Below are positions 17,224-25,509 of a stretch of DNA of 64,000 bases, piece after piece. Source of the stretch: Chitinophaga sp. (GTDB lineage Bacteria > Bacteroidota > Bacteroidia > Chitinophagales > Chitinophagaceae); NCBI RefSeq assembly GCF_019236475.1, contig NZ_JAFAIX010000010.1:170626-234625 (forward strand), read 5' to 3'. Position 1 is the stretch's first letter. Each line of letters opens with the position of its first letter. Under the pieces are notes generated by a model. It did not search any database, was not told the origin of the DNA, and saw only the letters and a list, made by a program, of their open reading frames with translations. A program made the translations under genes and the position numbers.

Positions 17224-18861
17224 ATGTTATTCAACTATAGATATAGCGGTAACTCCCAGGTGTTCAGTGATGCCAGTAGCTCCGGTATCTCTTTTGCGCC
17301 GGATACACACCGGGCGCCTACTTTTTTTGTAGGCAAACTGAATAAGAAAATCGCCTTCCGCGAGGCTATTTCCGCCCTCCACGATGTGGTGGTATCTGAT
17401 CTGCGGTTTAAACCAAAAGATAAAACAGCCTATAAAGAATGGGCAGCACAACAAGAATCGTTATGGCTGGCGCAATACATGAACAGCTATGATGTAGATG
17501 CTGCCAACGAGCGCATTAAAGCGCTGGAAACATCACTACGACAAGTAAGAGATGAGAAAGATAAAGTGATGGGTCCCTTCAATAAGGCCAAACGCCAGTA
17601 CTTTGATTATCTCTATGAGAAAGATAAAGATGCTTGGTTTGTGCTGGACCCAGTGATCAGCGTACATCCGGATGAAGTATTCTTCGAATGTTTCAGTCAG
17701 GATGAATCTACCTACGGTAAGCTGAGCGCCAATTATAACGTGTTTCGTGAAATCAATGAGTTTGAATGCGGTACCACGAATATCGACTATTCATCTGCGT
17801 TGTACGATGAGTTCCAGAAAATACGCGACTATAAAGAAACAGATTTCCGCATAGATCCAGGAGGATTTCAGGTACAAACAAGCCAGGAAGAACTGTATCA
17901 TGAAGTGAAAATTGATCTGCCGGATAGCTGGGTAAGAGGCTTCCTCCAGGTTAGCTCCGCTATGACATTGCCTGCCAGCAGTTTCGATCTGCATCCAATG
18001 GATGTATATAATTTCTGTTCTTGGCTACGTCGCTTCAAAGAAAAGAAAGGGCCTCGTTCCATTCGTTTTATCCTGGAGCCTGGAAAACCTGTCAGAGCTG
18101 TCTTTGAACCTTGGAATAAAGAAATCGTATGTGCGAGATCGTTATACACAGGAAATCAGGCACGCGAAATTCGTATATGGGGGAGACGCCGACTCCTCAT
18201 ACTGGAGCGCCTAATCCCTATTGCGAAGAAGTTCACCATTCACTTGATGGGCACAGGTTTGCCTTCCTTCTACGTAGCGGACCTCGGCGATATGCAGTTT
18301 ACTTTAGGTCTTTCTGGTTGGACTGCTAACGATTGGTCTAGAGCTGGTCAGTTTGATCTGATGGCGCCAAGAGCGGAAGCAACAGAAGGAGAGAAGCATA
18401 CGGTTTACAATGCTTTGAAATCAAAATGGATGAGTTCAGGTCAGGACCTGGCAAAAGCCACTGGCCTGAGTAGCGCTACTGTACTCGGTGCGCTCGGACT
18501 GTTCACACAAGCAGGTAAAGTAATTTACGATCTGCATACCGGATTATACCGACTTCGTGAATTGAGTCGGGAACCACTGCCAATGGACCTGCTGCGTTTC
18601 AGTAGTCCAGAAGAAGAGCAGGCGGAAGTCCTTGTTAGAGAGAATCGTGTGAAGTTCACTGCGAACGAAATTATAGGATCAGGTACACAACTGAAAGGAA
18701 CGGTAACGGCTAATCGTGCATACCATCCTATAATGACCATCGATGCTGATGAAAGAATGACCAACGCACAATGCGATTGTGATTTTTATCGTCAGAATAA
18801 ACTTTACAAAGGACCGTGCAAACACATGTTAGCACTGAGAAAAGCATATGCTGTAAAATAA
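17224..18861 (+). CDS. Winged-helix / SWIM zinc-finger protein, retron-associated
   Basis: This is a 545-residue protein. Its C-terminus holds a SWIM zinc finger, CDC-x12-CKH, with ligands Cys517, Cys519, Cys532 and His534; SWIM fingers bind DNA or proteins. Residues ~390-450 (VYNALKSKW, GQDLAKATGLSSATVLGALGLFTQAGKVIYD, GLYRLREL) read as a winged helix-turn-helix. A charged coiled-coil-like stretch lies at about 90-130 (NERIKALETSLRQVRDEKDKV). No nuclease motif was found. It is 17 bp downstream of the WGR/HEAT gene and directly upstream of the candidate retron RNA. The pairing with an RT supports a DNA-sensing or effector role in phage defence; this is inference. Confidence 0.87.
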   Translation: MLFNYRYSGNSQVFSDASSSGISFAPDTHRAPTFFVGKLNKKIAFREAISALHDVVVSDLRFKPKDKTAYKEWAAQQESLWLAQYMNSYDVDAANERIKALETSLRQVRDEKDKVMGPFNKAKRQYFDYLYEKDKDAWFVLDPVISVHPDEVFFECFSQDESTYGKLSANYNVFREINEFECGTTNIDYSSALYDEFQKIRDYKETDFRIDPGGFQVQTSQEELYHEVKIDLPDSWVRGFLQVSSAMTLPASSFDLHPMDVYNFCSWLRRFKEKKGPRSIRFILEPGKPVRAVFEPWNKEIVCARSLYTGNQAREIRIWGRRRLLILERLIPIAKKFTIHLMGTGLPSFYVADLGDMQFTLGLSGWTANDWSRAGQFDLMAPRAEATEGEKHTVYNALKSKWMSSGQDLAKATGLSSATVLGALGLFTQAGKVIYDLHTGLYRLRELSREPLPMDLLRFSSPEEEQAEVLVRENRVKFTANEIIGSGTQLKGTVTANRAYHPIMTIDADERMTNAQCDCDFYRQNKLYKGPCKHMLALRKAYAVK

Positions 18862-18928
18862 TTTCATGCAAATAATTTTTGTTATTTGAAATTATTATAT
18901 AACTTGCCGTCACATTGAACACAAGATC

Positions 18929-19166
18929 TTTATAAAGAGGAATTGATTGCACTTGCGCTCCTTCATGGAGATGAATGATGTTTCGTCATTCAGGTATTCT
19001 GACTATACATGCTTCACTAAATGCAATCTTTACTTTGGGAGGGGCGTACTATATCAATATTTACGGTACAAGCCCCTGGGGCTTAAATATCGATATAGTA
19101 CGCCCCTCCCTGGAGTTGATTGATTTAGTCAATGGTTTGCACGAAGCGCCCTTTCCTCTTTATAAA
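18929..19166 (+). ncRNA. Candidate retron msr-msd RNA
   Basis: The 238-nt unit is bounded by perfect 14-bp inverted repeats, TTTATAAAGAGGAA (18929-18942, a1) and TTCCTCTTTATAAA (19153-19166, a2). Inside, the msr half has a 4-bp CTCC/GGAG hairpin (18958-18970) and a 9-bp hairpin with a TTT loop, TGAATGATG/CGTCATTCA (18972-18992, one wobble). The second resembles the GUUUCG-loop stem of the classic Ec86 msr as I recall it. The msd half is the long hairpin at 19037-19110. By loose alignment with Ec86, the 2'-5' priming guanosine could be G18955; this is a guess. It ends 64 bp before the RT start codon, as expected for a retron. Confidence 0.88.
19037..19110 (+). repeat. msd long hairpin
   Basis: GGGAGGGGCGTACTATATC (19037-19055) is perfectly complementary to 19092-19110. 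After one A-C mismatch the stem continues for 7 bp (AATATTTA side 19057-19063 with 19084-19090). The 20-base loop contains a nested AGCCC/GGGCT hairpin at 19071-19083. A 27-bp stem in a non-coding gap before an RT is the expected template for msDNA. Confidence 0.93.
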
Positions 19167-19230
19167 TTTCGAGCTCTCTCTCCCCGGCGGTTATATCCAG
19201 CAAATTTTTAGGTACTTTAATGAACTACTT

Positions 19231-20769
19231 ATGCCGGAAGGTTTAACCCGTCAACAACTGTACGATAGAATTCGCCAGTCTTCCAAAGAAGAATTCATAC
19301 TTGAAGAAATGACACGCCTAGGCTTCTGGGCCAGAGATGTCAATAAACCATCTGTTCCTGAAACGCTCATCCAACAGGAAGGAGGGCTGCAACGTCAGCT
19401 CAATGAACTGTTACAGGAAAAAGCCAAGTATAAAAATAAGCAACGTCTTCTCACAGACATGCGTAAAGAACGCATGGCAAAGGCGAAGTTGAAACGCGCT
19501 GAAACCAAAAAGCGCAACGAACAAAAACGCATTGAACGCGCAACTGCATGGGCGGAAAAGAAACAACAAGATATCATCTACCTAGGTGAAACCGTTTCCG
19601 CTGGGCTGAATAAAAATACCTCCAACGAAGCGCAGTTGCAGCATTTCGGTTTGCCCGTTTATCACAATGCCCAACAACTGGCAGATGGGATGCAACTGGC
19701 ACTCGGTAAATTGCGCTTCCTCGCATTCAATCGCAGTGTGGGTACTACCACGCATTATCAGCGTTTCCAGATTCCGAAGAAATCCGGTGGTGTACGCACG
19801 ATCTCCGCACCAATGCCACAGTTGAAAGCTGCCCAGCATTGGATACTGGAAAATATCCTCTATAAAATTTCCAATAGCAATGCAGCCAATGGCTTTGTGC
19901 GTGGGCGTTCCATCGTTACCAACGCACAGCCGCATATAGGCAAAGATGTTGTTGTCAATATTGATTTAAAAGATTTCTTCCCAGGTATCGCTTATAAAAG
20001 AGTAAAGGGGTTATTCTGCAAGTTGGGTTACAGCGAGCAGGTAGCCACTATCCTGGGCCTCATTTGTACGGAACCAGAAGTAGATGAAATCATCCTGGAC
20101 GGCAGAAAGTACTATGTAGCTAAAACGGCTAGGGTGCTGCCGCAGGGAGCACCTACCAGTCCTGCTATTACAAACCTGATCTGCTTTAAAATGGATCGTA
20201 GGTTTGAAGGACTTTCTACCAAATACGGTTACGCCTATACGCGATATGCGGATGATATGACTTTTTCTGCCAAGGGAGACGCGGCCACTAAAGTGGGCCA
20301 ATTGCTCTGGGCTGTAAAGAAAGTGGTGGCGGAAGAAGGCTTTGTACTCCATCCTGATAAGCTGAAAGTAATGCGTAAAGGGGATAGGCACGAGGTAACA
20401 GGTATCGTCGTAAATGAGAAACTCAGTATCGACAGAACCACCTTGCGTAAATTCCGCGCATTGTTACATCAGGTAGAACTGACTGGCCTCTCTGGGAAAA
20501 AATGGGGCAAAGGTAGCATCATCGCCAGCATGGAGGGTTATGCCAACTTCGTAGCGATGGTGAAACCCGAACAAGGCAATAAACTAAAAGCCCAACTGGC
20601 GGCATTGTTTAGTCGTGCAGATATCAAAGCAGAAGCACAGGCCATTTGGAAAAATGAGGAACAACCGCAGCAAGAGGGCTCCGTGTCTCCCGAAACACCA
20701 ACACCACCTGAAACACCTGCTCCGCCTAAGCCTTCCGCTCCGGAAAAACCTTGGTGGAAAGTAATTTAA
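19231..20769 (+). CDS. Retron reverse transcriptase
   Basis: This is a 512-residue RT. Domain order: a basic coiled-coil-like N-terminal extension (about 55-115), then RT motifs. The retron-specific NAQPH (NAxxH) is at 231-235; motif A IDLKDFFP has Asp245; motif B is PQGAPTSP at 304-311; the catalytic YADD is at 339-342; and the retron VTG motif is at 389-391. A Pro/Glu-rich tail (about 475-512, ending KPWWKVI) follows. The start at 19231 is preferred; an upstream ATG at 19132 would overlap the a2 repeat. No maturase, HNH or C-terminal effector domain is present. It should copy the msd part of the RNA upstream into msDNA and hold it in a complex with the two upstream proteins. The protein is longer than the 300-400 residues usual for retron RTs. 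Confidence 0.95.
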   Translation: MPEGLTRQQLYDRIRQSSKEEFILEEMTRLGFWARDVNKPSVPETLIQQEGGLQRQLNELLQEKAKYKNKQRLLTDMRKERMAKAKLKRAETKKRNEQKRIERATAWAEKKQQDIIYLGETVSAGLNKNTSNEAQLQHFGLPVYHNAQQLADGMQLALGKLRFLAFNRSVGTTTHYQRFQIPKKSGGVRTISAPMPQLKAAQHWILENILYKISNSNAANGFVRGRSIVTNAQPHIGKDVVVNIDLKDFFPGIAYKRVKGLFCKLGYSEQVATILGLICTEPEVDEIILDGRKYYVAKTARVLPQGAPTSPAITNLICFKMDRRFEGLSTKYGYAYTRYADDMTFSAKGDAATKVGQLLWAVKKVVAEEGFVLHPDKLKVMRKGDRHEVTGIVVNEKLSIDRTTLRKFRALLHQVELTGLSGKKWGKGSIIASMEGYANFVAMVKPEQGNKLKAQLAALFSRADIKAEAQAIWKNEEQPQQEGSVSPETPTPPETPAPPKPSAPEKPWWKVI

Positions 20770-20784
20770 ATAAAAGGTTCCTAA

Positions 20785-20831
20785 AACTCTCCCCCCTGAA
20801 GTGATGAAACGTCACTTCAGGGGGGAGAGTT
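20785..20831. repeat. 20-bp perfect hairpin after the RT gene
   Basis: AACTCTCCCCCCTGAAGTGA (20785-20804) pairs perfectly with 20812-20831 around TGAAACG. No T-run follows, so it is not a classical terminator, though it may protect the 3' end of the RT transcript. Its tip, TGATGaaaCGTCA, mirrors the msr hairpin tip TGATGtttCGTCA. Confidence 0.85.
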
Positions 20832-20860
20832 CCTACCTGTCGTCCTTGCCACTGGCTAGA
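20831..20860 (+). repeat. Dispersed repeat unit, copy 3 (degenerate)
   Basis: TTCCTACCTGTCGTCCTTGCC followed by GGCTAGAGACG is an imperfect version of the palindrome at 11094-11131, again followed by an A-rich spacer and a strong terminator. Confidence 0.45.
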
Positions 20861-20874
20861 GACGATGAAAAAAC

Positions 20875-20912
20875 AAAAACCGAAAATGACGCAGACGTCA
20901 TTTTCGGTTTTT
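20875..20912. terminator. Bidirectional terminator, right border of the retron island
   Basis: AAAAACCGAAAATGACG (20875-20891) pairs with 20896-20912, a 17-bp stem with flanking A and T runs. It lies between the convergent RT and TonB receptor genes and can end both transcripts. Confidence 0.92.
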
Positions 20913-20950
20913 GATATAGCCATTTTATGGCTTATAAATTTCGATTAACC

Positions 20951-23830
20951 TTACAGGTTATATCCCAAAGATACATACCATTGAGAACCCACCGTAGGGT
21001 TACCCCATGACTGTACATAAGATCTATTCAGGATATTAGCACCACCCAGTTTAACGGTAGTTTTGGCTTTAGGGAAGAATTTGCTGGCTTGTGCATCCAG
21101 TGTACCATATGCAGGAATAACACCCTGGCTGGACACATTCACAGCATTGCTTACAAAAGAAGACTGCCATACAAATTGATCTTGCCATCTCCAGGTAACA
21201 TTAAACCCGATATTGGATTTCGCAATGTTGCGGTTTCCTACATACAGGTTGTAACGTACTTTCGGCGTGTTGTACATTGGCAAGAAGCTGCCCAGGTCTT
21301 TCGTTACCAGTTCATTGTAAGAGATGTTACCGCCTACGGCAAAGTTCTGTGGCAGGGAATAATCTACACCCAGCGCCCAGCCCCAAGATTTGATATCCTT
21401 ATCCAAGCTAACAGGTACGGAGAAGATATTTTGTCCGGTAGCTGTAGGCTGTACAAGGATTTGCGGACCATTGAAGTTTTTGAAGTTGTTGATGTACACA
21501 TAAGCGTCCACGAGGAGTTTCTGTGCAAACAAGCCTTTGTAGCCCAGTTCCCATGCGCGGATTTTTTCAGGTTCAAAATCACGGAAGGTGTACTGTGTAG
21601 GATGTCCTGCCTGTACGGATTCCAGGGTGAACAGCGGTCCTGTATTCAGGTGATAACGCTCACGCAGGAATGGTAAACCACCGATCAGTCTTGCTTGTGG
21701 CGTCAACAGGTCGATGTATTGATCCTGGTTGGTAGGAATACGGAAACCTGTTTGGTAGGAAGCCCTGATATTATGAGATTCCAGGAAGGTATATACCGCA
21801 GATAAACGTGGACTGAACTGCCCCTTGAAGTTCTGGTTCTTATCATAACGCAAAGATCCAGTCAGTTTCACATGTTCATTCAGGATATTTTTCATGGCCT
21901 GTACATAACCGCCATATTCTTTTACACGGAACTCATTACCGTTATCATCTACGGCAAACAGTGTTTTTTCAGAGTTCAGTTCATATACGCGATAGTTACC
22001 ACCAATAAGGATTTCAGCAAACTTCACGAGATCTTTGAAGTTATACATAAACTCTGCCTGGTAGAGGTTCGTTTTGTCCATAAATCTAGCGCCAACGCCG
22101 GTAGCATCACCTGGAATAGGTTTGCTTTTCACTTTATCAGCGGCGGCATTGAACTGATCAGATCCTGGCAGGAAACGACCGTTATCTGCCACTGTTCTGG
22201 CGCTGGTAGCAAACATGCCTCTATTGGAATTCACTGCCTGCTGGGCGGTGGCGAGTGCTTGTGCTGGTGTTGCGCCACCTGCGAGGGCTGCACCATATGC
22301 CTGCGCGAAAGCGCCTATAGATTGGGTGGCATAAGTACCGAAATACTGCTGATACCATACCTGGCTTGTTTTCCAGGCTTCGTTGATGCCGGAAGCTAAG
22401 GTACCAATGGCATAGCTATCGCCGGATCTTTCTTGTGTGGTGTACAAACGAACGTAGAAGTTAGAACCTTTTAATTCCGCCTTATACTGACCCATTTTGA
22501 AGTTCTTGATCGCATAACGGTCGGCCCCAGTATACACGGTGGTACCAGTACCGTAACTACCTTGGATCAAGGCTTCCAGGTTATCGTGAATTTTATAGTG
22601 GAAAGCGGCATTGAACTTCATGTTTTTGGTATTGTAATCCGCTACATCTTTTTCATCATAGCCGGTGCGGGTAACGAAACCATTTGCCAGTCCAGGCATC
22701 GCTGCTGCAAGTATCTGACCTGGGGTAACAGTATTGCCCAATTGTGCAGCTACTCCTGCCAGTGTTTGCGACAACTGGCTGCCTGGATTAGCAGCTTGTT
22801 GGCCCATGGCGGCAGTCATGTTCTGTGCCAGCTCATCGCCATAGACGTTTACGCCATTATAAGCCTCGTTATTGGCACGAGTACCATCGGCGAGGGTATG
22901 ACCATTGGCGAGGCTCTGATCGCGGCGATCATGGGCCTGCCAGTCGTCTGCTTTGATATATCCGAAGTTGAGTTTAAACGCAAATTTATTGTTGAAGGCT
23001 TTAGCATAACGTACTGCCACGTCGTAATAGCCGGTGGTAGCGGAAGTACGACCTCCATCGTTCATGATGCCAGATTTTACATTTGCACTCAGCCCCTGAT
23101 ACTGGAAAGGGTTCTTACTGTTCAGCAGTACGATACCATTCAACGCATTAGGACCATAAAGGGCAGATGCGGCGCCAGGAATCAGCTCCACATTGTCCAT
23201 ATCCAGCTCGGAAATACCTACAATATTACCTACGGAGAAGTTCAGGCCAGGAGCTTGGTTGTCCATACCGTCTGTCAGTTGCAATACGCGGGTATTACCA
23301 TTGGCATTGAAACCGCGGGTATTGACAGATTTGAAGGTCAAACTTTGGGTGCTCATTTCAACACCTTTCAGATTGGCCAAAGCGTCGTAGAAGGTAGGAG
23401 CGGGGCTGTTTTTAATGGCCCTGGAATCCAGCTTTTCGATAGATACCGGTGATTTCAAAATACTTTCCTGCACGCGACTGGCAGCTACTACCACTTCCAG
23501 ACCTAGAATCTCTGTGGAAGCCAGTTCCACATTGATATCTGCGCCGGCACTGGTAACAGTGCGCTCTTCTGTTTTGTAACCTACATAGGAAAATACAAGG
23601 GTCAACGGAAATGCATGTGTGGTTTTTACCTGGAAGCCGCCGGAATTAGTGCTGACAGCCCCTTGACTAGTGCCTTTCACCGCAATACTTACACCCGAGA
23701 GCGGATTTCCACTGGTTTTGTCTTTTACAGTACCGGAAATTGTCGATTGACTCTGGGCATAGAGCAAACTGGGGACAAATAGCAATAGGTACAGCATTCG
23801 CTTTAAGAACCTGAGATGATTCATTTTCAT
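20951..23830 (-). CDS. TonB-dependent outer-membrane receptor
   Basis: This 959-residue receptor has a signal peptide (about 1-25, LYLLLFVPSLLYAQSQ), a carboxypeptidase-regulatory-like domain (30-110, ISGTVKDKTSGNPLSGVSIAVKGT), a plug domain (about 115-235, VVVAASRVQESILKSPVSIEKLD and GAASALYGPNALNGIVLL) and a ~700-residue beta-barrel. The barrel ends in YVSLGYNL, with the C-terminal aromatic pattern of outer-membrane proteins. The variant MNHL start at 23824 is equally possible. It takes up an unidentified ligand using TonB energy. No SusD partner is adjacent, so it is not a classical polysaccharide utilisation pair. The barrel has an alanine/glutamine-rich loop near residues 510-560. Confidence 0.95.
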   Translation of the reverse strand: MKMNHLRFLKRMLYLLLFVPSLLYAQSQSTISGTVKDKTSGNPLSGVSIAVKGTSQGAVSTNSGGFQVKTTHAFPLTLVFSYVGYKTEERTVTSAGADINVELASTEILGLEVVVAASRVQESILKSPVSIEKLDSRAIKNSPAPTFYDALANLKGVEMSTQSLTFKSVNTRGFNANGNTRVLQLTDGMDNQAPGLNFSVGNIVGISELDMDNVELIPGAASALYGPNALNGIVLLNSKNPFQYQGLSANVKSGIMNDGGRTSATTGYYDVAVRYAKAFNNKFAFKLNFGYIKADDWQAHDRRDQSLANGHTLADGTRANNEAYNGVNVYGDELAQNMTAAMGQQAANPGSQLSQTLAGVAAQLGNTVTPGQILAAAMPGLANGFVTRTGYDEKDVADYNTKNMKFNAAFHYKIHDNLEALIQGSYGTGTTVYTGADRYAIKNFKMGQYKAELKGSNFYVRLYTTQERSGDSYAIGTLASGINEAWKTSQVWYQQYFGTYATQSIGAFAQAYGAALAGGATPAQALATAQQAVNSNRGMFATSARTVADNGRFLPGSDQFNAAADKVKSKPIPGDATGVGARFMDKTNLYQAEFMYNFKDLVKFAEILIGGNYRVYELNSEKTLFAVDDNGNEFRVKEYGGYVQAMKNILNEHVKLTGSLRYDKNQNFKGQFSPRLSAVYTFLESHNIRASYQTGFRIPTNQDQYIDLLTPQARLIGGLPFLRERYHLNTGPLFTLESVQAGHPTQYTFRDFEPEKIRAWELGYKGLFAQKLLVDAYVYINNFKNFNGPQILVQPTATGQNIFSVPVSLDKDIKSWGWALGVDYSLPQNFAVGGNISYNELVTKDLGSFLPMYNTPKVRYNLYVGNRNIAKSNIGFNVTWRWQDQFVWQSSFVSNAVNVSSQGVIPAYGTLDAQASKFFPKAKTTVKLGGANILNRSYVQSWGNPTVGSQWYVSLGYNL

Positions 23831-23920
23831 AAACAGTGGAGGGTTTAGTTTGATTTCAGTTGATACCTAATAAATATAAGTAAAAAACTGTAATCAAACC
23901 CATCCCACTGTAAATATTCG

Positions 23921-24934
23921 CTAGAACCAGTCCTGTAGGATCTTTCCGATCTTTTCGAACTCAATTAGGAAGCCATCATGCCCGTAAGGGGAGTCAATTT
24001 CGTGATAGGTAGCATTTGGGAGATGATGTGCCAGGAATTGTTGCTCTTCCGGCGGACATAAAATATCGCTGGTAATACCGATGAGCAAAACTGGGATATG
24101 GATATGCGTTAGGGAGACAGTGATATCCTCATGACGGCCACGGGCAATATTATGGCTGTCCATCGCTTTTGTGAGCAGCCAGTACGACTGTGCATTAAAG
24201 CGTTTTACGAGTTTATCGCCCTGGTAAGTGATATAGGAAGACGCGCGGAAATGGTCCGTCTTTTCCTTATCTGGGTCGGATTGGGTGCGTACGAAAGTCT
24301 GGTAATTCCGATAGGTCAGCATACCAATCGCTCTTGCCGCTTTCAGTCCTTTATGACCGGCATAGGACGTTTCCTGTTCCCAGGTATGATCTGCTTCAAT
24401 CGCCAATCGCTGAGCAGTATGAATGGCAATACCCCAGGCGCTTTCCGCTGCGCCGGTGCAGAGCAGGAATAATTTACCGATAATATCTTGTTCTGTCAAA
24501 GCCCATTCCATGGCCTGATAGCCACCCATAGAGCCGCCCACCAGCAGTTGAATATGTGGAATATTTAAGTGCTTGCGGAGAAGGATATGTGCTTGTACCA
24601 TATCCCTTACCGTTACAGCAGGGAAGTGGCGGTACCAAGGCTTGCCTGTCTTCGGATTGTCTACAGAAGGGCCAGAGGTACCATAGCAAGAACCAAGGAT
24701 ATTGGCACAAACAATAAAATGGCGGGCAGGATCGATGACCTTGCCTTCACCCACCAGACCGGTCCACCAGTCGGCCACATCGCTGTTGGCTGTGAGGGCA
24801 TGGCATATCCACACCACGTTACTGCCATCGGGCAGCATGGTTCCGTAGGTATGATATGCTATTTGCAGTTCCGGTAATGTTTCTCCGGATTCCAGTCTGA
24901 ATGTTTCCTTGCTGTGAAATACCTTTGCCGACAA
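23921..24934 (-). CDS. metX: Homoserine O-acetyltransferase
   Basis: This 337-residue alpha/beta-hydrolase has FRLESGETLPELQIAYHTYG, WICHALTANSDV, ANILGSCYGTSGPSVDPKTG-type loop text, the nucleophile elbow VGGSMGGYQAMEW and the C-terminal acid/base stretches IGITSDILCPPEEQ and SPYGHDGFLIE. It transfers an acetyl group from acetyl-CoA to homoserine, the first committed step of methionine synthesis (some family members use succinyl-CoA). It is divergent from an osmC-metZ pair, which supports the assignment. Length is slightly below typical MetX but includes all key motifs. Confidence 0.95.
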   Translation of the reverse strand: MSAKVFHSKETFRLESGETLPELQIAYHTYGTMLPDGSNVVWICHALTANSDVADWWTGLVGEGKVIDPARHFIVCANILGSCYGTSGPSVDNPKTGKPWYRHFPAVTVRDMVQAHILLRKHLNIPHIQLLVGGSMGGYQAMEWALTEQDIIGKLFLLCTGAAESAWGIAIHTAQRLAIEADHTWEQETSYAGHKGLKAARAIGMLTYRNYQTFVRTQSDPDKEKTDHFRASSYITYQGDKLVKRFNAQSYWLLTKAMDSHNIARGRHEDITVSLTHIHIPVLLIGITSDILCPPEEQQFLAHHLPNATYHEIDSPYGHDGFLIEFEKIGKILQDWF

Positions 24935-24950
24935 CGATTTAAAATTTTCG

Positions 24951-24982
24951 CAAAACTAAGGTTTCAATCATTAAAAATGCAA
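24951..24982 (-). promoter_or_regulatory. Promoter of metX
   Basis: On minus, TTG (24980-24982) is followed after 21 bp by TAGTTTTG (24951-24958), a perfect TAnnTTTG box, 16 bp upstream of the metX start. Confidence 0.7.
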
Positions 24983-25023
24983 TGAAAATTCAGGAGGCCC
25001 TGCTGGTAAGGGTTTTCGCTGTC

Positions 25024-25054
25024 TTTGTTGGATGATCATGAATAGTTATCTTTG
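25024..25054 (+). promoter_or_regulatory. Promoter of the osmC-metZ operon
   Basis: TTTG (25024-25027), a 19-bp spacer and a perfect TATCTTTG (25047-25054) lie 18 bp upstream of the osmC start. No SAM riboswitch core was recognised in the 138-bp divergent region. Confidence 0.85.
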
Positions 25055-25072
25055 AAGTAGAAAACTATAGTT

Positions 25073-25492
25073 ATGAAGATAGCATTACAAAGAATAGACG
25101 ACGGATTCAATATGGAAGCAGTAGATGAAAACGGCCACAAAGTGCTGATGGATTCTTCTGTAGAAAATGGTGGAAAAAATAATGGCGTAAGACCAATGCA
25201 AATGATTATCATGGGCCTTGGTGGCTGTTCTGCCATTGATGTGGTGATGATCTTGAAGAAACAGCGCCAGGAGATCACTGATTTTCGCATCGAAATTGAA
25301 GCCGACAGAGAAAAGGGTAAAGAGCCTTCTCTTTGGGAAAATGCGCACCTAGTATTCCATCTGTATGGCAATATCGATGCAGATAAGGCTGCCCGCGCTG
25401 TTGAGCTGTCTATGAACAAATACTGCTCTGTGGCGGAAACACTGCGTAAAGGCAACACCCGGCTTACCTGGGAAGTGAAATTGAACGCCTAA
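25073..25492 (+). CDS. OsmC/Ohr family protein
   Basis: This 139-residue protein is of the OsmC fold. The two conserved redox cysteines appear in GLGGCSAIDVVMILKKQRQ (near residue 54) and MNKYCSVAETL (near 121). Family members reduce organic hydroperoxides or act on sulfur compounds in the cytoplasm. The gene lies 17 bp before metZ and divergent from metX, so it is likely co-expressed with methionine synthesis; a protective or sulfur-handling role is inference. The start is the first ATG after a strong promoter. Confidence 0.9.
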   Translation: MKIALQRIDDGFNMEAVDENGHKVLMDSSVENGGKNNGVRPMQMIIMGLGGCSAIDVVMILKKQRQEITDFRIEIEADREKGKEPSLWENAHLVFHLYGNIDADKAARAVELSMNKYCSVAETLRKGNTRLTWEVKLNA

Positions 25493-25509
25493 CTATAGAA
25501 AAATCGAGC

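Noticed and set aside
18975..19211. Open frame across the msr-msd region
   Set aside because: It is explained by the hairpin arms and has no protein-like composition; the RNA structure is the better reading.
19132..19230. Longer reading frame upstream of the RT start (ATG at 19132)
   Set aside because: It would run through the a2 inverted repeat and has no RT-like sequence; the ATG at 19231 starts just after the candidate RNA.
19231..20769. Group II intron maturase or diversity-generating retroelement RT
   Set aside because: There is no maturase or HNH domain, no intron ends and no template/variable repeat pair, while NAxxH and VTG point to a retron.
22562..23452. Long frame antisense to the TonB receptor
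   Set aside because: Shadow frame; the receptor domains are clear on the other strand.
24935..25072. SAM riboswitch between metX and osmC
   Set aside because: No SAM-I or SAM-II core could be traced; two ordinary promoters account for most of the gap.
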